From: Nocardioides sp. REDSEA-S33_B3
Lineage (GTDB): Bacteria; Actinomycetota; Actinomycetes; Propionibacteriales; Nocardioidaceae
Assembly (NCBI GenBank): GCA_001627335.1
Contig: LUPK01000033.1
Coordinates: forward strand, 1 to 64,000
Length of the DNA: 64,000 nt
Direction of reading: 5' to 3'
Shown one piece after another: positions 8,099 through 16,900 of this stretch. Position 1 is the stretch's first letter, and each line of letters opens with the position of its first letter. Position numbers and translations under genes: made by a program. The notes under the pieces were generated by a model that was not told where the DNA came from, did not search any database, and saw only the letters and a list, made by a program, of their open reading frames with translations.

Positions 8099-8140
8099 GC
8101 CGAACCGGCTCGTCCTTCCGGAAGGTCGCGCCGGTTCGGC
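8099..8140 (-). terminator. Strong hairpin terminator (GCCGAACCGGC stem)
   Basis: Arms GCCGAACCGGC (8099-8109) and its complement (8130-8140) enclose an inner palindrome, CCTTCCGGAAGG (8114-8125). It is placed ten bases after the DUF4097 stop. The same outer stem is used at 25097-25147 and at 61255-61322. Confidence 0.7.
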
Positions 8141-8150
8141 GGGGGATGGG

Positions 8151-9008
8151 TCAGACCTGGAGGAGGGAGACGTTGCCGCTGACGGTGGCGGCGCGGACCT
8201 CAACGTGGTCCTGGCCCTCCTCGGGCTGGCCGGCGCCGGCGAGGGTGGAGTGGATGCGACCGGTGAGCGAGCTGATGTCGGTCCACACCGGGACGCCGGC
8301 CGGGACGCCGACCCGGACGTCGCCGGAGGCGACCTTGGCCGAGATGCGCCCGCGGCGGATCGCGGAGATCCCGAGGCTGCCGGAGCCGCTGGTGAAGGCG
8401 ACGTCCGCGCAGGTCGCGTCGACGCGCAGGTCGCCGGAGCCGGTCTTGGTCAGGACGGCGCCGTCGGCCGTGGCCACGTGCACGTCGCCGGACCCCGACG
8501 ACACCGACAGCTCGTCGAGGACCTCGCGCAGGGTCACGTCGCCGGAGCCGGTCCGCACCTTCAGCGCGGCCCCGGCCCGGTCCACGCGGACGTCGCCCGA
8601 GCCGGTGTCGATGCTGCTGGGGGCGTCGAGGCTCTCGACGCTCACCTCGCCCGACCCGGTCCGCAGGCGTACGCCGCCGGCCGGCCCGGTCACGCTCACC
8701 CCGGCGCTGCCCAGCTTGGTCGCCACGTTGCTGCGCGGCGGGGTGGTGACCGTGACGTCCAGGGGGCTGTCGAAGGCCGACAGCAGGCCGCCCCGGGGGG
8801 CGACCACGCTGACCTGGCCGTCGCGGTCGTGCACGTCGACCCGGTCGGCGTCGCGACCCTCGACGGTGACGGTGGTGGTCTCGGTGCCGGGGGTCTCGGC
8901 GCAGCGGACGCGGACCTCGCCGCGGCCGATCTCGACGTAGACCGAGGCGGGTGAGGGGGTGGCGAACTCGAAGCGGGGCACGGCGGTCTCCAGTGGTCGG
9001 CGGGGCAT
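8151..9008 (-). CDS. DUF4097 beta-strand-repeat protein
   Basis: The 285-aa protein is built of short repeated beta strands with glycine turns, of the type GSGEVSVESL, GSGDVRVDRA, GSGDVTLREV and GSGDVHVATA, repeated about every 17-20 residues from residue 115 to 235. This is the DUF4097 (putative adhesin-like) right-handed beta-helix pattern. There is no signal peptide or membrane anchor, so it is probably cytosolic. It lies 66 bp downstream of a ribbon-helix-helix protein gene and is probably cotranscribed from the operator at 9617-9661. The molecular role is not known. The N-terminus could begin a few codons later, at the VPRFEFATP segment. Confidence 0.8.
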   Translation of the reverse strand: MPRRPLETAVPRFEFATPSPASVYVEIGRGEVRVRCAETPGTETTTVTVEGRDADRVDVHDRDGQVSVVAPRGGLLSAFDSPLDVTVTTPPRSNVATKLGSAGVSVTGPAGGVRLRTGSGEVSVESLDAPSSIDTGSGDVRVDRAGAALKVRTGSGDVTLREVLDELSVSSGSGDVHVATADGAVLTKTGSGDLRVDATCADVAFTSGSGSLGISAIRRGRISAKVASGDVRVGVPAGVPVWTDISSLTGRIHSTLAGAGQPEEGQDHVEVRAATVSGNVSLLQV

Positions 9009-9074
9009 GAAGGGTGTGCGGGGCCGCGGGGCCGGCCGAGCCGGTCCCGTGCGGCGGGGTGGGAGGGGTGCGGG

Positions 9075-9605
9075 TCAGACCCAGCCGGTCATCCGGCGGT
9101 TGCCGCGCCGGGCCGGGTCGGAGCCGAAGAACGGCATGGAGGAGAGATCGATGTCGACGTGGACGGCGCCCTCGTGGGTCGCCGAGCGCACGGCCTGGAC
9201 CAGCCAGGTGTTGAGCGAGGAGCCGGCGGCCGCCGCCGCGTCCTCGGCCTTGGTCTTGAGCGACTCCGGCAGTCGCAGGGTGATCCGGGCGACGCTGGCG
9301 TCCTCCTCGACCTCCTCGGGGCGGGGCGGCGCCGGGGGAGCCGGCGGCGTCGGGGGAGCCGGGGGCGCGGCGTCGACCACGAAGTCGAGGTCGCGACCGT
9401 CGAGGCGGACGTCCACGCCGCCCGCCGGCATCGAGGCCGTGATCTCGGCCGCGGCCTGGGAGAGCGCCTCCATCAGGGCGAGTCGCGTGGCCGGCTCGAG
9501 GGCGTAGCCCAGGCGCTCGGCCGCCGCGGCGACCTCGGGGCCGCCGGCCTCAGCGGCGGCGAGGAGGTCGCGACGCAGGCTGTCGACGTACGGCGTGATG
9601 TCCAT
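9075..9605 (-). CDS. Ribbon-helix-helix (HicB-antitoxin-like) protein
   Basis: The 176-aa product has an alpha-helical N-terminal domain (residues 1-60), a beta segment (GVDVRLDGRDLDFVVDA), a proline-rich linker (residues 81-95), and a ribbon-helix-helix DNA-binding motif at 105-140 (SVARITLRLPESLKTKAEDA then SSLNTWLVQAV). This RHH half is what gives it the HicB-antitoxin label; no HicA toxin is present. ATG 9605 was chosen over a GTG three codons upstream. The promoter contains three TGACGTCA-like boxes on one DNA face, suitable for autoregulation by an RHH dimer-of-dimers. The partner gene is DUF4097. Confidence 0.75.
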   Translation of the reverse strand: MDITPYVDSLRRDLLAAAEAGGPEVAAAAERLGYALEPATRLALMEALSQAAAEITASMPAGGVDVRLDGRDLDFVVDAAPPAPPTPPAPPAPPRPEEVEEDASVARITLRLPESLKTKAEDAAAAAGSSLNTWLVQAVRSATHEGAVHVDIDLSSMPFFGSDPARRGNRRMTGWV

Positions 9606-9616
9606 GCGCACCACGA

Positions 9617-9661
9617 TGACATCACTGTGACGTCACGTCAAGCACCAGCGACGTCACAGTG
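9617..9661. promoter_or_regulatory. Three-box operator with 12-bp inverted repeat
   Basis: CACTGTGACGTC at 9623-9634 is perfectly inverted at 9650-9661. Overlapping this are three related octamers: TGACATCA (9617), TGACGTCA (9628, a perfect palindrome) and CGACGTCA (9649). Their starts are 11 and 21 bp apart, close to one and two helical turns. The block ends 12 bp upstream of the RHH protein start. Confidence 0.6.
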
Positions 9662-9822
9662 GCGTCTCGATGGTGCCGAGGTGGTGCCCAGGTGGTGTCA
9701 GGCGGTCCCCGAGGTGCCCGGAGGGGTGGGGACGGCGCGGTCCACGGGTCCTACCGTCGGCGGGTCGTGCCCGGCCCACGCGGTCAGCCCCCAGGGCGCG
9801 ACACCTCTCGGAAAGGAAGCGC

Positions 9823-11565
9823 ATGCTCCACGCGCCTGCACCCCTGGCCAGCGACACGATCATCTCGGCGAGCTGGGTCGACTACCTGATCGTCGCGATC
9901 TACTTCGGCTTCGTCCTCGGCATCGGCCTGATGGCCCGGCGCGGCGTGTCCGACTCGGTGGACTTCTTCCTCTCGGGCCGCTCGCTGCCCGCCTGGGTCA
10001 CCGGCCTGGCCTTCATCTCCGCCAACCTCGGCGCCGTCGAGATCATGGGCATGTCCGCCAGCGGCGCGGAGTTCGGCCTCCCGACCGTGCATTACTTCTG
10101 GGTCGGTGCCATCCCGGCGATGCTGTTCCTCGGCATCGTGATGATGCCCTTCTACTACGGCTCGCAGGTGCGCTCGGTGCCGGAGTTCATGCTGCGGCGC
10201 TTCGGCACCGGCGCCCACCTGGTCAACGCGGTGTCCTTCGCCGTCGCGCAGCTGCTGATCGCCGGCATCAACCTCTACCTGCTCGGCTCGATCATCCAGG
10301 CGCTCCTGGGGCTGGACCTCTTCCTGGCCGTCGTCATCGCGGCGGTCATCGTGCTCTGCTACATCACCCTCGGCGGGCTGTCGGCCGCGATCTACAACGA
10401 GGTGCTGCAGTTCTTCGTGATCGTCGCGGCCCTCACGCCGCTGACGCTGCTCGGCCTGGACCGCGTCGGCGGCTGGCAGGGGGTCAAGGACGGCATCGCC
10501 GAGACCGCCGGCCAGGGGGACGTGCCGCCGGCCGCCGACCAGCTCAACAGCTGGCCGGGCACCGCCCTGACGGGCTTCGACTCCGAGCTGCTCTCGGTCG
10601 TCGGCATCGTCTTCGGCCTCGGCTTCGTGCTCTCCTTCGGCTACTGGACGACCAACTTCGTCGAGGTCCAGCGCGCGATGGCCACTGACTCGATCTCCTC
10701 GGCGCGCAAGACGCCGATCATCGGTGCCTTCCCCAAGATGTTCGTCCCCTTCATCACGATCATCCCCGGCATGATCGCGGCGGTCCTGGTGGCGGAGATC
10801 GCCGAGGTCAAGGCCGGCGGCGACGTCAGCGGCGGCGCGGAGGGGTCGGTCACCTACAACGACTCGCTGATCTACCTGATGCGCGACGTGCTGCCCAACG
10901 GCCTGCTCGGTGTCGCGATCGCGGGTCTGCTGGCGGCGTTCATGGCCGGCATGGCCGCCAACGTCTCGGCCTTCAACACCGTGTTCAGCGTCGACCTCTG
11001 GGAGCGGTACGCCGTCAAGGACCGCTCCGACGGCTACTACCTCCGCGTCGGCCGGTGGGCCACCGTCGGCGCGACGGTCGTGGCGGTCTTCACCGCGCAG
11101 CTGGCGGCGAGCTTCTCCAACATCATGGACTACCTCCAGACGCTGTTCGGCTTCTTCAACGCGCCGCTGTTCGCGACGTTCATCCTCGGCATGTTCTGGA
11201 AGCGGATGACCGCCACCGCCGGCTGGGCGGGGCTGGCCTCGGGCACGCTCGCCGCGGTCCTCGTCGGCTTCCTGGCCGAGGGCACCCTCGGCTCCCTGTC
11301 GATCGGCGTGCTGCCGCTCTCGGGCCAGGGCGCGGCCTTCGTCGCCGCCGGTGTCGCCTTCGCCGTCGACATCGTCGTCTCCGTGGCGGTGTCGCTGGTG
11401 ACCACGCCCAAGCCCGCCCACGAGCTGGTCGGCCTGGTCTACTCCGAGACCCCGAAGGAGGACCTCGTCGACGAGGCGGAGGCGTCCTACCCGTGGTACC
11501 GCCGCACCCTGCCGCTGGCCGGCATCGCCGCGGTCCTGACGATCATCCTCAACCTGGCCTTCTAG
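9823..11565 (+). CDS. Sodium:solute symporter (SSS/SLC5 family)
   Basis: This 580-aa inner-membrane transporter has about 13-14 hydrophobic spans and belongs to the LeuT-fold SSS family, which couples sodium entry to uptake of sugars, proline, pantothenate or carboxylates. Family features include FFLSGRSLPAWVTGLAFISANL in the first two spans, the ITLGGLSAAIYNEVLQFFVI segment, and GYWTTNFVEVQRAMA. The substrate cannot be fixed; the sequence resembles the SGLT-like branch. A GAAAGGAAG ribosome site precedes the ATG at 9823. A small two-span membrane protein follows after 8 bp and is probably a partner. Confidence 0.92.
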   Translation: MLHAPAPLASDTIISASWVDYLIVAIYFGFVLGIGLMARRGVSDSVDFFLSGRSLPAWVTGLAFISANLGAVEIMGMSASGAEFGLPTVHYFWVGAIPAMLFLGIVMMPFYYGSQVRSVPEFMLRRFGTGAHLVNAVSFAVAQLLIAGINLYLLGSIIQALLGLDLFLAVVIAAVIVLCYITLGGLSAAIYNEVLQFFVIVAALTPLTLLGLDRVGGWQGVKDGIAETAGQGDVPPAADQLNSWPGTALTGFDSELLSVVGIVFGLGFVLSFGYWTTNFVEVQRAMATDSISSARKTPIIGAFPKMFVPFITIIPGMIAAVLVAEIAEVKAGGDVSGGAEGSVTYNDSLIYLMRDVLPNGLLGVAIAGLLAAFMAGMAANVSAFNTVFSVDLWERYAVKDRSDGYYLRVGRWATVGATVVAVFTAQLAASFSNIMDYLQTLFGFFNAPLFATFILGMFWKRMTATAGWAGLASGTLAAVLVGFLAEGTLGSLSIGVLPLSGQGAAFVAAGVAFAVDIVVSVAVSLVTTPKPAHELVGLVYSETPKEDLVDEAEASYPWYRRTLPLAGIAAVLTIILNLAF

Positions 11566-11573
11566 GAGTGACC

Positions 11574-11852
11574 ATGAGCGAGCACACCCCGAGCGACGGC
11601 GCGGCCAGCACACACAAGGCCGGCCTGCTCGACATCCGCAGCATCATCGGCGCCCTCATGGGTGTCTACGGCGTGATCCTGGTGCTGATGGGGATCTTCG
11701 CCGACCCCGAGACCGACAAGACCGGCGGCACCAACGCCAACCTCTGGGCCGGGCTGGCGATGCTGCTCGTGGCCCTCGTCTTCGTGGCGTGGGCCCGGCT
11801 GCGGCCGGTCCGGGTGCCGGAGGAGCAGGAGGCTAGCGCCGCTTCTTCCTGA
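11574..11852 (+). CDS. Small membrane protein paired with the symporter
   Basis: This 92-aa protein has a soluble N-terminal tail, two hydrophobic segments (about residues 24-42, IIGALMGVYGVILVLMGIF, and 57-75, LWAGLAMLLVALVFVAWA) and a short charged C-terminus. It begins 8 bp after the symporter stop with the TAGGAGTGACC ribosome region, so the two are translated together. Small hydrophobic companions are common next to SSS transporters. A role in stability or activity of the symporter is an inference. Its last 20 bases overlap the convergent CocE/NonD gene. Confidence 0.8.
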   Translation: MSEHTPSDGAASTHKAGLLDIRSIIGALMGVYGVILVLMGIFADPETDKTGGTNANLWAGLAMLLVALVFVAWARLRPVRVPEEQEASAASS

Positions 11853-13809
11853 CCCACGGCACGGTCAGCTCCGAGGGGGTCTCCGGGCCGGTGTGCACCG
11901 TGATGACCGACAGGCTGCCCAGCAGCACCGGCAGCGTCGGGAGCAGGTGCGGCACGTCGAAGGCCTGGACGGCCACGCGCAGGCGGTGGCCCCTGCGGAT
12001 CTTCGCCGCGGTCGGGAAGACCTCGACGTCGACCGGCTCGATGCCCTCCAGCGGCGCTTGCGACTCCTCGGTGAAGGGGTGCCAGGGCTGGATGATCTTC
12101 CCGTTCAGCTTCCGGCTGCGCCGCCGGTCGGTCTCGGCGAGCGAGAGCACCTGCCAGCCGCCGGTCAGCCGGCTGACGGTGCCGTCGGGGGCGACGTCCT
12201 CCACCGACACCGAGAGCATCCCGTCGCCGCCACCGGCGACCGAGGTGTAGAGCCGGGCGTTGATCGGGCCGCGGAAGGCGGTCGCCCGCTCCATCGGCTC
12301 GGTCTCGAAGACCACGCCGGTCAGGTCGTTGACGCGGGTGTCGTCGAAGCAGGGGTTGGGGAAGGGGAACTGGCTCGCCCCGGCGTTGAGGATGCCCGCG
12401 GTCCACTGGTTGGCCGAGCGGGTGCAGGCGCCCGACACGGGCACGGGCAGCACGTCGGCGGTGCCTGCCTCCGGCGTACCGGTGGTGAGGGAGCCGTTGA
12501 CCAGGGCGGTCGTGGAGCTGCCGGAGAGGTGGTAGGAGCGGGCCCGCAGGTCGCGGTCGATCCAGCGCTTCGACCGCGTCCAGCGGCCGCTGCCCTGCTC
12601 GTAGTAGGTGAGGTTCGCGATGTCCTTGTGCAGGCGCTTGTCGCGCTTGCCCTTGACGTAGTGGTCGAACCACCGCAGCTGCAGCTCCTCGAGGCTGCCG
12701 TAGCCGGCGTCGCCGATGTCGGCGGCCGAGGATCCCTGGAGGTGGTCCCACGGTCCGGTGATCAGCTTGGTCGGGACGCCGTTGCGCTGCAGCGCCTCGA
12801 AGAGCAGCGGGGTGCCGCGCTGGAAGAGGTCGTACTCGCCGGAGACGAAGAAGGCGGGCACCTCCACCTGGTCGATCACGTTGATGACCGAGCGCTGCTC
12901 GTAGAACTCGCCGTCGTAGGCCGGCTCCTGGGCCAGCAGTGCCGCCGGGATCACCTGGGCGGTGAACCCGAACGCGCCCATGATGTGGTCGAGGTAGATC
13001 GACAGCGCGCTCTGCGGCTCGCTGGCCCCCACCGCGGGCGGGATGAGGCCGGTGGTGGTGACCAGTCCGAGCCACAGCGGGATGAACCCGACGTCGATCG
13101 CACCGCCGCTGGCCACGACGTCGCGGTAGACGTCGGCGCCGGGCACCTGCGGGAAGATCGCCTTGAGGCCCTTGGGCTGGGCGGCGGCCGCCCAGAGCTG
13201 GGAGATGCCCATGTACGACGGGCCGGTCATCGCTGTCCTGCCGTTGCTCCAGGACTGCTCGTGGGCCCAGGTCATGATCTCGCCGGCGTCGGTGTTCTCC
13301 CGGGTGTCGAAGGCGTTCCACTGGCCGCTGCTGGAGCCGGTGCCGCGGGCGTCGACGGTCAGCTGGGCGTAGCCCCGCTTGACCAGGTAGCCGCCGTCGC
13401 TGCCGCCGAGGCCACTGTTGGCCAGCACGGACTTGTTGTACGCCGTGATCGTCACGACCACCGGGAAGCGCTTGTCCACCGGCTCGCCGTCGGCGTCGGC
13501 GGGCAGGGTCAGGTCGCCGCGGAGGATGACTCCGTCCGACATCGGGATCTCGAGGTCGGTCAACGTGACCGTGTCGGCGTACTGCTCCTTGCGGGGGGAC
13601 CAGACCTTCGCAGCCTTGCCCTTGCTCTTCTTCGTGGTCTTGCCCGTGGTGACCGTGGCGCCGAGGTCGACGGCGGCGGGCGAGGACGTCGCGGCGGTGC
13701 CGGCGTGGGCCGCACCGGTAGTGACAGCGACCGGGCTCGCGACCAGCGCCAGCGTCAGCAGCCCGCCGAGGGCGCGACGGGAGCGGGTGAGGGGGGAGCG
13801 AGCGGGCAC
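11833..13809 (-). CDS. Secreted CocE/NonD-family (X-Pro dipeptidyl-peptidase-like) hydrolase
   Basis: The 658-aa exported protein has an N-terminal signal sequence (RALGGLLTLALVASPVAV...AHA) and a linker of Lys/Thr residues, then an alpha/beta-hydrolase domain. Its nucleophile motif is GPSYMGISQ, with an acidic residue in GEYDLFQRG and the histidine in GPWDHLQG. A C-terminal jelly-roll domain (PepX_C) follows, containing LYTSVAGGGDGMLSV. The family includes Xaa-Pro dipeptidyl-peptidases, cocaine esterase and glutaryl-acylases. GTG 13809 follows a GGAGG ribosome site. Likely substrates are extracellular peptides or esters. Confidence 0.9.
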   Translation of the reverse strand: MPARSPLTRSRRALGGLLTLALVASPVAVTTGAAHAGTAATSSPAAVDLGATVTTGKTTKKSKGKAAKVWSPRKEQYADTVTLTDLEIPMSDGVILRGDLTLPADADGEPVDKRFPVVVTITAYNKSVLANSGLGGSDGGYLVKRGYAQLTVDARGTGSSSGQWNAFDTRENTDAGEIMTWAHEQSWSNGRTAMTGPSYMGISQLWAAAAQPKGLKAIFPQVPGADVYRDVVASGGAIDVGFIPLWLGLVTTTGLIPPAVGASEPQSALSIYLDHIMGAFGFTAQVIPAALLAQEPAYDGEFYEQRSVINVIDQVEVPAFFVSGEYDLFQRGTPLLFEALQRNGVPTKLITGPWDHLQGSSAADIGDAGYGSLEELQLRWFDHYVKGKRDKRLHKDIANLTYYEQGSGRWTRSKRWIDRDLRARSYHLSGSSTTALVNGSLTTGTPEAGTADVLPVPVSGACTRSANQWTAGILNAGASQFPFPNPCFDDTRVNDLTGVVFETEPMERATAFRGPINARLYTSVAGGGDGMLSVSVEDVAPDGTVSRLTGGWQVLSLAETDRRRSRKLNGKIIQPWHPFTEESQAPLEGIEPVDVEVFPTAAKIRRGHRLRVAVQAFDVPHLLPTLPVLLGSLSVITVHTGPETPSELTVPWVRKKRR

Positions 13810-13930
13810 GACGGGGGACCTCCGGTGTTGACGGTGCGTCAAGAAGGCTAACGAGCGCCGGTGACAGTCGTCACGGATGTCCACGCTCTGCGCCGCGGCC
13901 CGCTGGACGCCGGGACGTGGGCTCCGGAAC

Positions 13931-13977
13931 GACCGGAGGGCGTGCCGTGACACAGGGTCACGACACGCCCTCCGGTC
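13931..13977 (-). terminator. Hairpin terminator of the EtfD-like gene
   Basis: Perfect 14-bp arms at 13931-13944 and 13964-13977, with an inner GTGA/TCAC stem, lie 16 bp after the stop at 13993. It isolates the oxidoreductase transcript from the secreted hydrolase downstream. Confidence 0.75.
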
Positions 13978-13992
13978 GGGCTGCTCCTCGGC

Positions 13993-16900
13993 TCAGAGGT
14001 CGAAGAGCGACTCCGTGCCGTCGATGTCGGCGTCCGTGCGGGGCTGGTGGGCCTCGCCGCTGGAGACCGGCTTCGGCTTCTCCTCGACGGGGGCCGCCTC
14101 GGTGGACGCCTCGGGCTCGGGCTCCTCGGTCGTCTCCGCCTCGGTCGACTCCGCGGTCTCCGGCTCCTCCGTCGACTCCTCAGCCGTCTCCTCGGCCGCT
14201 GCCTCGGGCTCCGCCTGCGCCGGCTCCTCCGGGGCAGCCGCCTCGGTCGACCCGGTCGCCTCGGGAGCGGCTGCCGGAGTCTCCGGAGCCGCGGGGGCGG
14301 CCGGGGCCGGGGCGTTCGCCGGGGCGGCGATGTCGAACAGCGAGCCGGCCGCGTCCAGGTCGACCGCGGGTGCCGCCGGCTTCTCCGGTGCGGGCGTGGG
14401 CTCGGCCTTCGCCGCAGGCTCCTCGGCCTGCGCGGGCTCGACCTTCTCCTCGGCCTGCTCCTCGGACTTCTCCGCGGCGGGCTGCTCGACCTCGGGCTCA
14501 GCCGGGGTCTCGGCCGCCGCGGGGGCGGCCGGGGCCGGCTCGTCGGCCGGGATGTCGAACAGCGAGCCGCCGCCCGAGAGGTCGACCGACTCCGTCGGCT
14601 CGGACGTCTCCGCCGGCTTCTCGGCCGGCTCCTCAGCCGCAGGTGCCTTCTCCTCGGCCTTCGGGGCAGCCGCGGCGGGCTCGTCGGCGGTCAGGTCGAA
14701 CAGCGAGCCACCGGAACCCAGGTCCGTGGACGGCTCCGGGTCGGCCTCCGTGGGCTCGGCCGCGGGCGCGGCCTTCGCCTCGGCGGGAGCAGCGGGCTCC
14801 TCCTCCGCGGCGGGGGCCTCGTCGCCGCCCAGGTCGAAGAGCGAGCCACCGCCCAGCGACTCCTCGGCCGGAGCGGCCTTCGCCTCCGGAGCGGCAGCCT
14901 GCTGCTCGGACGGCTTCTCCGCGGGCTTCTCGGCGGGCTCGTCGAACATCGACGAGGCGTCGTCGAAGAGCGACCCGCCCTTGTCGCCACCCTTGTCCGC
15001 GCCCGTGTCCTCGGACTTCTCAGGGGCGGCCTTGGCCGCGGGCTCGTCGTCGAGCATCGAGGAGGCGTCGTCGAAGAGCGAGGAGCCGCCGGAGGCCTTG
15101 GCGGCCGGACCGGCGTCCGCGGTCTCGGTGACGGTGTCCTCGGTGACCGTGACGTCGCCGGCCTCGGGCTCGGCCTTGGTCGCGACGTCGGTGTCGCCAC
15201 CAGCACCGCCGGCGGGGGCCGCCTTGGCCTTCGCCGGGGCAGCGGCCGCACCCTGGCCGGGAGCCAGCTTGGTGGCCTGCTCGCCCTTGACCGAGGCCAG
15301 CAGCATCTGCGCGACGTCGAGGACCTCGACCTCCTCGCGGGCCTCGCCCTTGGACTGCTTCATGGTCAGGCCGTCGGAGAGCATCACGCGGCAGAAGGGG
15401 CAGCCGACGGCGATCTGGTCCGCCCCCGTGCCGACGGCCTCGGTGGTGCGGTTGATGTTGATCCGCTCGCCGAGGTTCTCCTCCATCCACATGCGGGCAC
15501 CACCGGCGCCGCAGCAGAAGGAGCGCTCGTTGGCGCGCTCCATCTCGACGTACTCCGCGCCGGGCAGGACCTGCAGCAGCTCGCGGGGCGGGGTGTAGAC
15601 GCCGTTGTGGCGACCGATGTAGCAGGGGTCGTGGTAGGTGATCGAGCGCTTGTGGGCGCCGGCGCCGTCCTTGACCGGGGTCAGCTTGCCCTCGCGCACC
15701 AGCCGGTTGAGCAGCTGCGTGTGGTGGACGACCTCGAGCTCGACACCGAACTCCTTGTACTCGTTCTTGAGCGTGTTGAAGCAGTGGGCACAGGTCGAGA
15801 CGACCTTCTTGACCTTGTACTCCTTGAAGCTCTCCACGTTCTGCTGGGCCAGGCCCTGGAACACGAACTCGTTGCCCGCGCGGCGCGCGGGGTCACCGGT
15901 GCAGGTCTCGCCGTTGCCGAGGACGCCGAAGGTCACGCCGGCCATGTCGAGCAGCTCGGCGACCGCACGGGTCGTCTTCTTCGCACGGTCCTCGTAGGCG
16001 CCGGCGCAGCCGACCCAGAACAGCCAGTCGACGGAGTCGAGGTCCTCGATGTCGTCGCCGACGACCTTGACGTCGAAGGGCAGGTCCTTGGCCCAGTCCA
16101 TGCGGGCCGAGCCCGACATGTTCCAGGGGTTGCCCTTGTTCTCCAGGCCCTTGAAGAGACCGTTGAGCTCGGCGGGGAAGTTCGACTCCACCAGGATCTG
16201 ATGGCGGCGCATGTCCATGATGTGATCGACGTGCTCGATGTCGACGGGGCACTGCTGGACGCAGGCGCCGCAGGAGGTGCAGTTCCACAGCACCTCGGGG
16301 TCGATCACCGCGGCGCCGTTGGCCGGGTTGTAGAACCACTCGCCGTCCTCGAGACCGTCGAGACGGCCGCCGGTCTCGCCGACCAGCGGCTTCTCGACCT
16401 CGGTGGCCAGCGCGGTGTTGCCCTCGAGGAGCGCCTCGCGCTCGCCCTCGGGCGCCTTGAGGTAAGGCGCCTTGGCGTAGGCGTGGTCGCGCATCGCGGT
16501 GATGAGCAGCTTGGGCGACAGCGGCTTGTCGGTGTTCCACGCCGGGCACTGGGACTGGCAGCGACCGCACTCGGTGCAGGTCGTGAAATCGAGGATGCCC
16601 TTCCAGGAGAAGTCCTCGATCGCGCCCACGCCGAGCGTGGCGTCCTCGTCGAGGTCGTCGATGTCGTCGAGGGTGACCGGCTTGCCGTTGTTGGTCAGCG
16701 GCTTCATGCCACCCAGGGCCGTGGTGGCGCCGTCGGTGTCGCGGCCGACCGACTCGCGCTTGAAGAAGATGTTGAACCAGGCGGTGAAGCGGTGCCAGGC
16801 CACGCCCATGGTCAGGTTGGAGGAGATGACGATCAGCCAGGTCATGGCCAGGACGACCTTGATCATCGCGATGATCACGATGATGTTCTCCAGGACCGCC

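Noticed and set aside
9075..9605. HicA/HicB toxin-antitoxin locus
   Set aside because: Only the RHH half resembles HicB; no small HicA double-stranded-RNA-binding toxin lies on either side, and the partner is DUF4097.
9670..9822. Longer N-terminus for the sodium symporter (51 extra codons)
   Set aside because: The extension is Arg/Pro/Gly-rich, lacks family similarity, and a good ribosome site precedes ATG 9823.
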